DNA of 64,000 bases from Sepioteuthis lessoniana (Eukaryota > Mollusca > Cephalopoda > Myopsida > Loliginidae): the NCBI GenBank assembly GCA_963585895.1, contig OY757911.1, positions 91,783,785-91,847,784 on the forward strand, read 5' to 3'. The notes below the pieces were generated by a model. That model saw only the letters and a program-made list of their open reading frames with translations. It had not been told where the DNA came from and made no database searches. Position numbers and translations under genes: made by a program. Shown in pieces: positions 1-10,377 of the stretch (position 1 is the first letter of the stretch; every line of letters starts with the position of its first letter).

Positions 1-343
1 TTATTGACTTGAAGAAGCTTTCCCTCGTCAAAAGGAGTAAGGAATCGGTTTATATACCAATAACTGAGACTTCTCTGAAGGGAAATGCCAGCAGAACGAA
101 GCAATTTCCTTCCTGCTTGGAATCTCGTACACTTGGATCAAATTTTAGCCCCGGGGCAAACCAAATAAATCACCAAATGTCATTATTTTTTTCAAATGGA
201 CTTGAAAGGTGGCAATGCTTGTACCATGATAATCTTTCAGGTTATAGATTTTTTTTACCAAATAATATAAGATTGTTATCATGTAAAACATTGCTGTTCT
301 GTACCGAACATAAGTGTCATGTCTATCAACGGAAGTTGTTTCC
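1..343. other. unannotated stretch
   Basis: Nothing recognisable was found. A 112-codon open frame crosses it but has no family resemblance and its composition follows the local AT-rich DNA. Confidence 0.5.
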
Positions 344-983
344 TTAGATTGATTTTTTGGTTGGTTGGTTGATTGGTATATCAACCTTTCTAGGTTATTT
401 AACGCCAAATCCATTTTGATGCAAATAGTCAGTCATATTTAACATGAGTACATAGTTTAATTGTAAAAACAGTTCTAATTCAGCTAATTCCATTTAGAAT
501 GAATAGAAACTTTGTTTACCCACAGTTAAATATCAAAACGGTTCTATATTAAACAACTCAATTTAGTGTAAGTACAGTTTCAATGTCAAAACAGTTCCAT
601 TTCAAACTATTCAGTTTAGCATAAGCATGCTGTTTAAATGTAAGTACAATTTAATAGTAAAAAAAAAATTTCTTTTTAAGCTATTTAGTTTAGTCAAACA
701 GTTCCATTTCAAACAATTCAGTTTAGCATATGTATGCAGTTAGTACTATTTAACCCATTGATAAGGTCTTATCAGGTGCAACCATTATGGACCAGAGTGG
801 ACCTGGGGGTAATGCCAATGAAGGGGCGTTCTGCATTCCTGAAAGCTCCCGCAACACTAGAACCTCATTATCAGATTGTTTATTGTCATATCCAGGACAC
901 TCGTTAGTGAGGTCTTACCCTTTTGCAGAGAAGCAGTTGGTGGATCCTACTGCCTCAGCCGACTGGGCAATCATTAGATTAAT
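344..983 (-). repeat. repeat A, near full-length copy
   Basis: Retroposon-like repeat read on the minus strand, where the (CCAA)n tail is 3'. On the plus strand it opens with GGTTGGTTGGTTGATTGG, then the shared tail motif ggttatttaacgccaaatcc. Next come degenerate ~57-60-bp units (cagtttagcataagt...), then the conserved body (gtggacctgggggtaatg ... gccgactgggcaa). It is flanked by near-identical ttagattgat (344-353) and ttagattaat (974-983), a plausible target-site duplication. No protein is encoded; the 82-codon frame at 787-1035 is the repeat body. Confidence 0.75.
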
Positions 984-1099
984 GTGTTGCGTAGCCATAT
1001 ACACGAATATGGCAATGTGCAAAATAGACATGTAATGTTCATAACGATAGAATATATAAAGAACAAGAATCTCAAAAACAGGTAACTACTTCTTGTTCA

Positions 1100-1515
1100 G
1101 GTACGAAACCTTTTATTAACTTTGAGTTAAAGGTTTCGACGTAAAGAGGAGAGACACAATCTTCTATGCTGTCTTATTCATTTGGCCCCCAACTCGAGCG
1201 GCCCCCATCGGGCGCACGTTCGCCTCGCGCCTGCGAGCTCCAAAATTGATCCTTCTCGTTTGGTGTCCAAAACCCAACTCTTATTTTCTTCAAATTCTCA
1301 CACAAACTTCCGTGTGCTTCCAGTGCCGTCACCCGCACCTTGTCACTCAGTATCGTCTCGGACTGTTATGACATCTGAGTGACACCTCCATCCGCTCGCG
1401 CGCACCCGCGTTAACACCTGCTTCAATCTTACACCCAAACAACCCATGTGCTGAGCCGAAAGGTTCTCAGCCTAACTAAACTCAAAGGCATGAACCGAAA
1501 TCCCTCGGCTATTTC
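1100..1515. repeat. repeat F, GC-richer module
   Basis: This ~415-bp stretch is much richer in G+C and CpG than its surroundings. It matches 61625-62112 in inverted orientation in blocks: caggtacgaaac, gagagacacaatctt, cgagctccaaaa, gacatctgagtgacacc, acccatgtgctgagc, gaaaggttctcagcctaac. Two diverged copies with intervening indels show a dispersed element rather than a unique promoter. An LTR or the promoter-bearing end of a retrotransposon would fit (the second copy has a TATA-like box and a CRE), but no LTR ends or primer-binding site could be fixed. The 66-codon frame here is not supported as a gene. Confidence 0.5.
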
Positions 1516-1574
1516 ATAACAAATGTTTCTAGGAGACATTCTATATGCTGCATTTAAATTTCATATCAACAAGA

Positions 1575-1808
1575 ATCTATCTATCTATCTATCTATGTGC
1601 CACCGTGGCTAACCTGCTAGACCGTGACATCAGAGTAAACAAACGATCCTTAGTCGCTCTATTACGTTTACTTTTGGACAAATACGTTTTGGAAATGTAT
1701 AAACATTCTTATCCTCTTAGTTATAGGTGAAATTGTACCTCTATCATTCTTCTACATGGATGGCTTTGACATTAAGTAACCTACAAAAGTTGATATATCA
1801 TCAAAAAG
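1575..1808 (+). repeat. SINE-D copy with (TATC)n at its 5' side
   Basis: A short (CTAT)n tract at 1575-1596 leads into a diverged tRNA-like head (ccgtggctaacctgctagac). The SINE-D tail follows: ggctttgacattaagtaacc, then a relative of gttgatatgtcatt. This is a decayed pol III-type retroposon lying directly upstream of a second copy. Confidence 0.6.
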
Positions 1809-1832
1809 CGAAAGCTACCTATCTATTTATCG

Positions 1833-2075
1833 GTGAGTCTTTGTGACGTAATGGTTAACGTGCTGGACAGTGACATCGAAGAAAACGAGTTCCAACCCCA
1901 GTCGCACTATTGCATTCAGTTTCGAACAAATAACCTTGGAAATGGTATGAACCCTCTTACCCTCTCAGTTTTGGGCTATATAGTACCACTACAGTTCTAC
2001 AAGAATGACTTTGGCTTTAAATAGCCCACAAAGGTTGATATGTTATTCAACAAAGAAACCAAATCAGACAAAACC
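1833..2075 (+). repeat. SINE-D, near full-length tRNA-derived SINE
   Basis: The head contains an A-box-like gacgtaatggttaacgtgc and a B-box-like gagttccaacccc at tRNA-like spacing. A body follows (ggtatgaaccctcttaccct, ttctacaagaatgactttgg), then the tail ggctttaaatagcccacaa and attcaacaaagaaacc. The arrangement fits a tRNA-derived SINE. The tail is homologous to the 3' end of repeats A and B. Confidence 0.75.
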
Positions 2076-2089
2076 TATTTTAGTCTACT

Positions 2090-2161
2090 CATATCTATCT
2101 ATCTATCTATCTATCTATGTCAGTCTGTTTATAACTATCTCAATCTGTTCATATATATTCA

Positions 2162-2200
<39 letters not shown>
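2090..2200. repeat. microsatellites (TATC)n, (CT)n, (TA)n
   Basis: Consecutive simple repeats: (atct)n near 2092-2117, (tc)n near 2161-2181 and (ta)n near 2182-2200. The open frame across them encodes Tyr/Ile/Ser repeats and is an artefact. Confidence 0.9.
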
Positions 2201-2699
2201 CACACTGTTATATTAAAGATGAAACAGACAACTTATGTCTTTTAAGTTATAATGTTATAATTTACCTTCGAAGTGTGTTGTGTTTTTGTCATTGTCTGCT
2301 GAAAAGTCTTGTAATTCAAATTGAATGTACTTAGGCAGCAATTTATCTTTTAGGCATATTTTATTGAATACAACAGACAACTTAAGTCTATTAAAGCAAC
2401 CTGTGTTTCTACGAAGCCGAGTCTGAATTGCGTTGTGGGTTTATCATTGTACGCCGCAGGGTTATGTAATTTAATCACAATGTTATAGCAAGCCGATCTC
2501 TAAGGATTTGACAGTGCTTTTGTTAACCTATTTGGATACAGCAAATGGAGTACTGATCTCAAGTTCTCCGGCTTTATTATCTGTCCATTTGTTGATCCAA
2601 GACAAGCAATAAAGACTGACAGATTTCTAGAACATGTAGTCAAGATCGAACCCCCTCATCAAACATTCAAATTAAGTTAAAAGTGATTTGAAAAATAGT
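2201..2699. other. unannotated stretch
   Basis: AT-rich; no repeat family, RNA gene or protein domain recognised. Confidence 0.5.
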
Positions 2700-2860
2700 A
2701 GGATGGTTGGTTGGTTGGTTTAGTAAATACTTGCTGGGTTATTCAATGGTCTGTCTAAGCCATTACATAATTTCAAGTAATTATTCCTGTTTAAGAATAG
2801 TCACTGGTGAACAATTACCGCGTCAAGCAACTATTCTTAATACGTAATATTATTCAAACA
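2700..2860 (-). repeat. repeat B, tail and array fragment
   Basis: Begins on the plus strand with ggttggttggttggttta, followed by tail-like sequence (tgctgggttattcaatgg) and caagtaattattcctg units like those in the B copy at 10378-11605. The B body is missing. Confidence 0.4.
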
Positions 2861-3117
2861 TATTTGCTTTACTTCTTATTGTTCCGGGACAGAAAGTGTT
2901 CTTTCCTAATGAAAATAATTTGAAATGATCAATTTTTCTCTCTTCAAATATTGATTTTGTGGCTAAGAAGCGTATAACTAGATTTACATTTTGAGATAGA
3001 AAAGTGATGTGTAATTAGCAAGATACAATAAAATAAATCATGATTCAGTCTCGATACCTTCTGATCAGATCTAATATTTGTCTGTCTATCTGCCAGTGTC
3101 TGTCTCTATTTGTCTTT

Positions 3118-3213
3118 CACTTTCTTTCTTTCTTTCTTTCTCTCTCGCTATATACATATATAAATATGTGTGTGTGTCTGTCTGTCTGTTTGCATGTGTG
3201 TGTGTGTGTCTGT

Positions 3214-3244
<31 letters not shown>

Positions 3245-3429
3245 GTCATACCAAATACTCAAAATGGTACTTGATGCCCTCCTGTTTAACACTCTGCATC
3301 ATATGGTACAGATAAAGGGTAAGTGGTGTAATTCTGGAAAAAGGAATAACTCCCTTCTCTTGCACCTCAGCGTAGTTGCTATTGAAAAGGGAGCTTTTCA
3401 GTCACCTTGGTCGTCTGGTCGGTCAACAA

Positions 3430-3463
<34 letters not shown>
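3118..3463 (+). repeat. SINE-E fragment flanked by microsatellites
   Basis: Simple repeats (cttt)n, (gt)n and (ta)n at 3118-3242 precede a SINE-E body at 3242-3427. Its markers are gagtcataccaaatactc, atggtacttgatgccctcc and gttgctattgaaaagggag, all shared with the copies at 12430 and 43335. The tRNA-like head is replaced by the (TA)n tract. A second (TA)n follows at 3433-3463. The 136-codon frame across this region is a microsatellite/SINE translation. Confidence 0.65.
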
Positions 3464-3465
<2 letters not shown>

Positions 3466-4000
3466 CGGTCATTTTATATATGGAATGAATTTTGCCAAAG
3501 GAGTTGGTAATAGGAAGTGCTGCTTAAAGTTAAAACCTTTTTAAGGTATCAATAGTGATGGTTCCTTTCATATCCCAGAAGACTGTCAGATTGACTTTCT
3601 TTATTGACTGCTGCGCCTGGAAAGTTTTCTTTCCGGGAGACTTCCGGCATTGACTTTTCGATTCAGGCTCGTAGAAGGAAACCCATGTTTAGCAGATCTG
3701 TAGACATTTTTGATTAAAGCGTGCTTCTCACACATTCTTTTGTAAGTTTCCAGTGGTTTACACATTTCAGCCACAAAAAATCTCATGGCCGACATTTGCT
3801 TAAGCTCAAAGAATTATTCTTGTTTTGTCGCGATTTTAAATAGTCTCAAGAATATTTTTGTGAGATTACAATGATTTTTTTCCTACTAATAAATTCCAAA
3901 CAATGCCGCGTTTACATCTATTGAAAAATTCCGAAAAAGGAATATAATTTGCTTTTTTTTAAAAAGAAACATTCCCTAATTCACTGAATGACAATCGTAC

Positions 4001-4002
<2 letters not shown>
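3464..4002. other. unannotated stretch
   Basis: No recognisable element. Open frames here are short and have no family resemblance. Confidence 0.45.

Positions 4003-4052
<50 letters not shown>
4003..4052. repeat. (TA)n microsatellite bordering a PLE-like module
   Basis: About 25 uninterrupted TA units. It lies at the downstream end of the minus-strand hammerhead-like module that starts at 4053. Confidence 0.95.
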
Positions 4053-4056
<4 letters not shown>

Positions 4057-4134
4057 GTAAATATGGATTAAAATCCGATTGTATGAAGGTAGCCGAAAAA
4101 ACATAATCCAAATAGGTGAATTTATTATGATGTA

Positions 4135-4179
4135 AAGTCGACGTTAATGTTTCGGTTTCAGTAACCATCATCAGGACTT
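4135..4179 (-). ncRNA. hammerhead-like ribozyme motif, minus copy
   Basis: Minus-strand core ctgatga, short stem II (ggtt/aacc) and cgaaac, with stem I aagtc/gactt. Stem III reads cattaacg here instead of cgttaacg, which breaks one pair relative to the plus copy. Read as a degenerate copy. Confidence 0.45.
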
Positions 4180-4260
4180 AGATATCAAAATAGTTCACAT
4201 AGCGATGGATGCTTGCTGAGATAACAGGAGAAAATCGCTGTGTGAACTATTTTGATATCC

Positions 4261-4305
4261 AAGTCCTGATGATGGTTACTGAAACCGAAACGTTAACGTC
4301 GACTT
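4261..4305 (+). ncRNA. hammerhead-like ribozyme motif
   Basis: Stem I is formed by aagtc (4261-4265) with gactt (4301-4305). CTGATGA is at 4266-4272, a ggtt/aacc hairpin forms stem II, and GAAA is at 4287-4290. The palindrome cgttaacg forms a very short stem III, followed by TC as the expected cleavage position. The minimal stem III resembles the dimer-forming type I hammerheads described in PLEs. Caveat: one T sits unpaired between the conserved core and stem II, so self-cleavage is not assured. Confidence 0.55.
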
Positions 4306-4390
4306 TACATCATAATAAATTCACCTATTTGAATTATGTTTTTCTGCTACCTTCATACTGTCGGATTTTATTAATATTTACTTTCATATT

Positions 4391-4639
4391 ATCCTTTCGG
4401 AAAAAACAAGTACCAAATGCAATCTTACACGACATCTAACATGGATGATTTCAAACGATCTATCTATATGAAAACTTACTTGTTGTTGCGTATTTCTCAG
4501 TAAACGGGAGGTTTTGTCTCGTTTCTTTGGGAAATCCAACATTTTCAAATATGTTTCCACATGCCAGACACGTTCTTATGACTTGTGAATTATGAACGCT
4601 ATGTGCACGTTTGTGTAGCTTTTCGTTGAATATTTCTCA
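4391..4639. other. unannotated spacer between PLE-like copies
   Basis: No separate feature recognised between the palindrome and the third module. Confidence 0.4.
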
Positions 4640-4785
4640 TTTGCTCCTGTCATCTCAGGAAGCATCCATCGCTATGTGAACTATTTTGATATCCAAGTCC
4701 TGATGATGGTTACTGAAACCGAAACGTTAAAGTCGACTTTACATCATAATAAATTCACCTATTTGGGTCATGTTTTTCTGCTACC

Positions 4786-4822
<37 letters not shown>
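4640..4822 (+). repeat. third PLE-like module ending in (TA)n
   Basis: Repeats the right arm of the upstream palindrome, including a hammerhead-like motif at 4695-4739 (same core, stem III altered to cgttaaag), and runs into (TA)n at 4784-4822. The order motif, 50-70 bp, (TA)n is the same as at other loci in the window. Confidence 0.6.
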
Positions 4823-4825
<3 letters not shown>

Positions 4826-5205
4826 TGTACGAGCGTCATTCAATGAATAAGATGAGATAGGAATTTACTGAACAAAAGAATTTTACTCGAGGTCAGAGGA
4901 AGAATTGGCTGGAAAAGTGTTAGAAGCATTTCTAAATGTTGCTGTTATGTTCGAAGTCGATCTTTGTTTAAAGAAAGTTTGTTTACCTTTATTTATAGAG
5001 CTTAAAGAATTTAGAATTTCTTTTTTGTTGTTTTTTGTGTAATATGGAGGAGTTATCAGGTTGAATTTTTCTGGTTTTAGAGGAAGGTCACGAATGTATT
5101 TTGAGGTGTTTTTCAAAGTGTGGGAGATGAACAACCACCACGTTACGGGCCCTCCATTTTGAGTAAATGATGATTGAGAGAAGATTCAAACCAAGAAAAC
5201 AGCAA
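4823..5205. other. unannotated stretch with an 83-codon minus-strand frame
   Basis: A minus-strand frame at 4883-5134 is Lys/Asn/Ser-rich and not obviously a simple repeat. It lies next to the (TA)n end of the PLE-like module, so PLE coding residue is conceivable. No GIY-YIG or reverse transcriptase motif is visible, and no function is assigned. Confidence 0.25.
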
Positions 5206-6270
5206 TGTATTCATTTTATAAATATTCAAAAAGAATATTCGTATGATGGTAATGTTTATATGCAATTTATGTATATTTTATTTTCATTTAATGTTCTATT
5301 GTTGTATTTTGACCTTTTGACCCGGCCCAAAATGCCATTCAAGGTGATGCACCGGAAGGGAGTGACACATTCCAATGGCAGTTAGGAGAGGAAATCGTGT
5401 GGGCGGAAATTGGCTGATGAAATGGGACGAGCAAAAAAAATTCCCATGGTACACTCATAGACTGATGCACCGGAAGAGAGTGACCTGTGAACTGCATGAC
5501 AGTTATTTCCGCTTGATGACGATCAAAGATCAAGTGGGCGATCGAGTGGGCGTTGAACCATTATATAACTCAGTTGAGTTCGAGTACGAAAGAGGTTACC
5601 AGTTGAGTTGAAGATTGGACGGAGTTGGAGAAGAAATGTGGTAAGGAAAGCCACACCCGGCCGAAGGGGCCCTCGGGAAGCCCTGATGAATTGGGGTCCA
5701 GAGAAGATGCTGATAAGATGCAGTAAAGAAAGTCATTAGCCAGCAGAGTGGGCCCTGGGCCTCCAGTTGAGCATCCCTGGAGAACGAGAAAGACACAACG
5801 CTGACGGCCATAAGGTTTGGGGTCAAAATATTTCAGTTATGTTCGGTCTCCAGCTCCCTCTCACATACAAACCTTGAGTAACCCTTTTCGAACCCTTGCA
5901 ATAAAGTGAGAGGTAAATATTTTGTTAAAGACGTCTTCCTGCGTCTTCCTGCGTGCGTCTGATTAATTTATTGCGTCAGTATGTATCCGGCATGAACATG
6001 TATATGTGTATATAAACATATTTATTATGTGAGTATATAACACTATAGATTCCATATACATCTAAAAAGAATACTAAGATAATGATAATGTTTATATGCA
6101 TTTTATGTACATTTCGTTTACATTAAGTTTTTAAAAAATTTCATATACATTTAAAACAAATACTAAGATTATGATAAACTTTATATACATTTTATGTACA
6201 TTTTATTTGCATTTAATTTTCTATAGATTTCTGATACATCCAGAAAGAATACTAAGATTATAATAATGAT
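5206..6270. repeat. ~89-bp minisatellite interrupted by an inserted element
   Basis: Related units recur around 5234, 6070, 6159 and 6248 (aagaatactaaga ... tttatatgcattttatgt). The last three are 89 bp apart. The array is split by the GC-richer block at 5330-5930, implying insertion into a pre-existing array. Confidence 0.6.
5330..5930 (+). mobile_element. possible solo LTR or promoter-bearing retroelement end
   Basis: A ~600-bp GC-richer block inside the AT-rich minisatellite. It has a 119-bp-spaced direct repeat (gatgcaccggaag at 5345 and 5464), a TATA-like ccattatataactc near 5560 and a polyadenylation-like caataaagtgag near 5899. Repeated upstream units, TATA and poly(A) signal in that order resemble U3-R-U5 of an LTR. 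TG...CA ends, a target duplication and internal genes were not found, so a cellular promoter fragment or another repeat is possible. Frames of 76-78 codons here lack known domains. Confidence 0.3.
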
Positions 6271-6337
6271 TAGGACATAATTTGTAGAAAAAGGAATGTA
6301 GTGAATTAAGCAGTTCATAAATAAATAAATCTAACTA

Positions 6338-7016
6338 TATGATTGGTCGGTTGGTTGGTTGGTTGGTTGGTTGGAATTTTATGACATATCACCTTTGTAG
6401 GTTATTTAACGTCAAATCCATTTTTATGAAATTAGTTCTATTCCAAACAATTCAGTTTAGGATAAGTACGGAGTTTAAATGTAAGTACAGTTTAATTGTG
6501 AAAAACATTTCTATTTCAAGCTATTTAGTTTAGTCAAGCAGTTCTAATTCAGTTAATTCAGTTTAATATAAGCACAGATTTTGTTTACACACAGTTAAAT
6601 GTCAAAACAGTCCCATATTAAAAAATCAGTTTAGTGTAAGTACAGTTTCAATATCATAAAACAGTTCCATTTCAAAAAATACAGTTTAACATAAGCACGC
6701 AGTTTAAATGTAAGTACGGTTTAATTGTCAAAAACATTTCTATTAAGCTATTTAGTTTAGTCAAACAATTCAGTTTAGCATAAGTATGCCGTTAGTTCTA
6801 TTTAACACATAGATAGGGTCCTATCAGGTGCTTCCCTACCGGGACAGAGTGGACCTGGGAGCAATGGTAATGAAGGGGTGCTCTGCAATCCACAAAGACC
6901 CAGCATCACTGGAACCTCACTATCAGCTTGTTTAGTGTCATATCCAGGAGGGGTCTTACCCCTCTGCAGAAGTGCAGTCGGTGTATTCTACGGCCCCAGG
7001 CAACTGGGCAACTAAA
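6338..7016 (-). repeat. repeat A, near full-length copy
   Basis: Plus strand reads (GGTT)n, tail module (acctttgtaggttatttaac), several ~60-bp array units, then the A body (cagagtggacctgggagcaa) ending in caactgggcaac. Sense is minus. A clear target-site duplication was not resolved. Confidence 0.75.
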
Positions 7017-7039
7017 GATATGAAAAGGGAATCAATCAG

Positions 7040-7538
7040 TAATTAACGAACCTCAGTGCCCTGTCAGCGAGGCCTAGAATATGCGAATTACTTCCATTGC
7101 AGAAAGGTTTGACCAATTCCAAAACGGTGTCCGGTATATAAATGTAAACAGCATCCAGTACTGAGGCTTCAGTTCTGGTGCTCTGGAAAGCTTAGAGGCA
7201 CTCGTTTGTTGATATTATATTACTCCCAGATCCACTCTGACTAGGATTGGAAGTAGCTGGTACGGTCACATTATAAGTCAAATGGATTTATTTGAAAAGT
7301 ATCAGTATTAGAAATGAATACTTAATAATAAAAATATTAAGAAAATTTACTTGAAGCTACAATTTCTTTGATATGTTCGAAACAATGAAGCATTTACCAA
7401 TTCAAATAAATTGTGAAAATAGATTTTTGTGCCCTGTATGATTGGAGACAATATCTTTTAAAATGACTTGCACACAATGATAACCCAATAAGTTTTGACA
7501 TGTAAAACCGACCAACTAACCAACCAATCTCATTTCTA
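7040..7538 (+). repeat. repeat B, near full-length copy
   Basis: Body markers gaggcctagaatatgcg, aggcttcagttctgg and ccactctgactaggattgg are followed by an AT-rich array-like region. The tail is cataaacc-type sequence, a run of ccaactaaccaaccaatc ending near 7538. B is a diverged relative of A with the same order: body, array, tail, simple-repeat end. Confidence 0.6.
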
Positions 7539-8632
7539 AGCAGAATAATACTTTTTGCTCTTTTCTCAGGAATTCGAATTTTGAAATCTAACCCCTTGAA
7601 TTCAAATTAACCTAAATACCCTGGGGTATGTTCCCCACGTCAGTAAACATAGGTATATACTATTATATATAAATTATTTCATATGCTATTCCTACACACA
7701 TAAAGGTTTCCTTCAGAGGCTATTACGTTTGATATCAAGTCACATCCTATAGGAATGTAGTCGGGAATAAACAAAATAGAAATTACGAAAAAGTTGTCAG
7801 TTTCCTGGTGATAAAAAAAATTGACAAACACGTCTTTCTTTAAAAACCAACCCCCCCTCCAAAAAAAAAACGTACACCTTTTTTTTTCAGGTATTACACG
7901 TTCACACTCAAACCCCAAAAAAAGATTTTGCGTGTTTTTGTTGAGTCGATGAAGAAAAATACTCATGTTCTTTTTACAGTTGGCATGTCAATGGAAGGTG
8001 GGGCTTCCAGATTATTTACCTCCTCATTGGCTTTCTGGATTTTCAGTAATTCAAAAAAAATCCTTCTAAATATCTTATAATACTACGTATCATTAAATCC
8101 ACGTAATATTTATAGCCTTTAAGACCAGTGACGTGTTCGGTAAATTGATCGTTAGTCACCTGATCATATGCTACATTCATCACTAGTAAATTATTCGTGG
8201 CTGAATTCAGAATTTCATCATTACTTTTAAAAGATTAACAAAAAAGGCTAAAAAGTTAGGGTTTAAGTTAAGGAAACTTATATTATAAGAGTAATTAATC
8301 TAATACGACGAATTTACCTGCGATAAATTTATCATGCAAAGAATTAATTGGTGATAAATTTATCATACGATGAATTTACCCCGATGGTTTTATTGCATTG
8401 AATTAACCTAAAATCGACCAGTGTCGATTTATTTCTCACTGTTTTGGCAGTGATAAACTTTGACCTGTTGTCTGTTCATCATGTCTGTTTAAATGTCCGA
8501 ATATTTCCGGTCTAGTCAGGCGCCGAGGGCGTTGGCGGAACTCCATCGCATATTCATATAATTACATAGCATAATTGCATCACGTAATTATTTACATACC
8601 ATTATTGTTTACTTAGCATACTATTTACATAA
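7539..8632. other. unannotated stretch
   Basis: No element recognised. Two palindromic gataaatttatcat motifs with variants occur at 8322-8376. The 95-codon minus frame at 7679-7966 resembles no family. Confidence 0.4.
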
Positions 8633-8905
8633 GGCGTTCGTAGAGTAATGGTTGCAATTGCAGACAATAGACACTGTCACCCGGGTTCAAACCAGAACGA
8701 GGCTGTTCGCATTTCACATCGCGCTAATACCCATGGGAAAGGTATGAATCCTACTATTCTCCCAGCATCTATGGGTAGGATAGCCTTAGCTCTTTAATCC
8801 CTGCTATGATAATCAGTCTAGGAGAAGAAAAACTTTGAATTTAAAACAGTTAAATTCTGTTTAAAAATTGACCTGGTGTCGTATCTTGCTCGTTTGGAGA
8901 GGTTA
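8633..8905 (+). repeat. SINE-C, near full-length tRNA-derived SINE
   Basis: A-box-like cgtagagtaatggttgcaa and B-box-like gggttcaaaccag open the element. The SINE-C body follows (catttcacatcgcgctaat, gggaaaggtatgaatcc, agtctaggagaag) and the 3' end (aattgacctggtgtcgtatc). Octopods are known to carry several tRNA-derived SINE families; which named family this matches was not checked. Confidence 0.7.
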
Positions 8906-9000
8906 GCAAATTACAGAACATTTTCATATAACTTATATTATAATCGTTTCTTCCTGCGGGAATAAGTAAGTTTATATTTGCATAATCCCTTTGCACAAGT

Positions 9001-9160
9001 TGGATAAGGCACAAGGTCAGATTTTAAGTGGGTCACAACTGGTTTAAATCTAGAGTTTTCCTTCTTCTAGATTGATTGCTATACCAATTCTAAATAGCCC
9101 ACTCTGTTCTGCCATTTACTCATAGCTGGGTAAGTATAGATGAGATCACACCTTTAACAT
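9001..9160 (-). repeat. SINE-C 3' half
   Basis: Minus-strand SINE-C tail and body (acaaggtcagattttaagtg, gttttccttcttctagattg, tttactcatagctggg). The tRNA-like head is absent. Confidence 0.6.
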
Positions 9161-10377
9161 ATGTCTTTATAACTCGGGTAGTCGGGTCTATTTCTAATGA
9201 CGATAAACGTTATACCATGAGTATCTCGTAATTATAACGTGGGTTATTTTATAATGAACCTCCTCATCTATTTTGAGGAATGTTAATCAAATAGACTGCA
9301 AGTAGACAATTATAATGAACTTATAATTTGCTTTATTCTATAAGTTAGAATATTTTAACACTATTGCTCTGAAAGAATTCTAGCTACTATATTGTGTTTT
9401 TCGTGTAAAAACGATCTAAATAAATTTTTCAGATGAGAAGATGCCATCATTTAAGCAATTCCATATGTTTTCCTCATCTTGCTTGTTATACTTACAACAT
9501 TTTAGCCATTGTATCTTTAGATGGCTACGATCCAAGACACTAGAAGAAAGCCGGAGAGAATAACGGCTGAAACGTTGTGAGTATCACAACCAAGAGCAGG
9601 AAATATTTGGGGCTGTGGGAATAATATAGATAATGCGAGCATATGATCATTATTATATAGATATTGTGAAAGTGTACAGGGAAAATGTGACTGTTTTTGT
9701 TCATATTCTTCATTATAGTTGAATATGTCCATTTAGAAGATTAGCCTATCTCTATCCCTCTTTCACTATTTGACTTTGTGTCCTATCGAGCGAGGCTTAA
9801 TAAATATGGCGAGCATTTTCCTATGAGCCAATGTCAGATGTTAGTTCATCAATGTCAATAAAATCTCTCAGTATTATTATAGATATTTGAATGGATAGGA
9901 ATTTTGAATTATCAATACTGCGTTTAGGAGCTTAACTTAAGGATATAAGTGATTACCTGGTCATTTGGGATCGAATAGGTCTTGATAAGTTAGGGGAAAT
10001 CTGAGAGAAAATAAGCGGGGACACTGAACGAAACATTGGTTCGATTTAAAATTAGAACCTTATGGAATTTGTAAATATGCACATACGGATGCAGGTGATG
10101 TTGCGTAGATTTGTAGACATTCAAAATCTATATGCGTAGTAATTCCGCTCAACATATGCGCGATAAATGCCCGATTGTAAACTATAGATAACGTTCGAAG
10201 ATGAATATATTTCTAAATTGAATTTAATGAATTAATTACAGCGTATATAAACAACAAAAAGGACTAATGTATTACCTTATAATAAAAAAAAAATTACAAA
10301 ATGAATGTAAAACTTGAAGGTTCGGTTTTTTGAAGTAAGAAGTTCATTTCGTTAAAACAAATCTCATTAAAAATGTT
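9161..10377. other. mostly unannotated, with one hammerhead-like relic
   Basis: Apart from the motif at 9537-9580, no element was recognised. The 71-codon minus frame overlaps that motif and is not supported. Confidence 0.4.
9537..9580 (+). ncRNA. degenerate hammerhead-like motif
   Basis: cactagaaga (expected ctgaaga), then agccg/cggct as a perfect 5-bp stem II, then tgaaacgttgtgag. The stem II and GAAAC part is convincing. The CTGANGA box has an insertion and stem III is weak, so this is a relic if real. No (TA)n follows. Confidence 0.3.

Larger units (their letters stand above)
4051..4390. repeat. palindromic PLE-like terminal module, two opposed copies
   Basis: An inverted repeat with arms of about 155 bp (4051-4206 and 4235-4390) and a loop near 4207-4234. 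Each arm carries the same hammerhead-like motif, so one copy points left and one right. A third plus-strand copy lies at 4640-4793 and includes sequence matching the loop. Penelope-like retroelements are known to carry hammerhead motifs in their terminal repeats, so this is read as a nonautonomous or solo PLE end. No PLE reverse transcriptase is visible nearby. Confidence 0.6.

Noticed and set aside
1182-1382. GC-rich island as a housekeeping promoter and first exon
   Set aside because: An inverted homologue at 61625-62112 shows it is a dispersed repeat.
4209-4439. Repeated MMVTETETLTSTLHHNKFTY peptide on both strands near 4.1-4.3 kb
   Set aside because: It is the chance translation of the palindromic hammerhead-like module, so it repeats because the DNA repeats.
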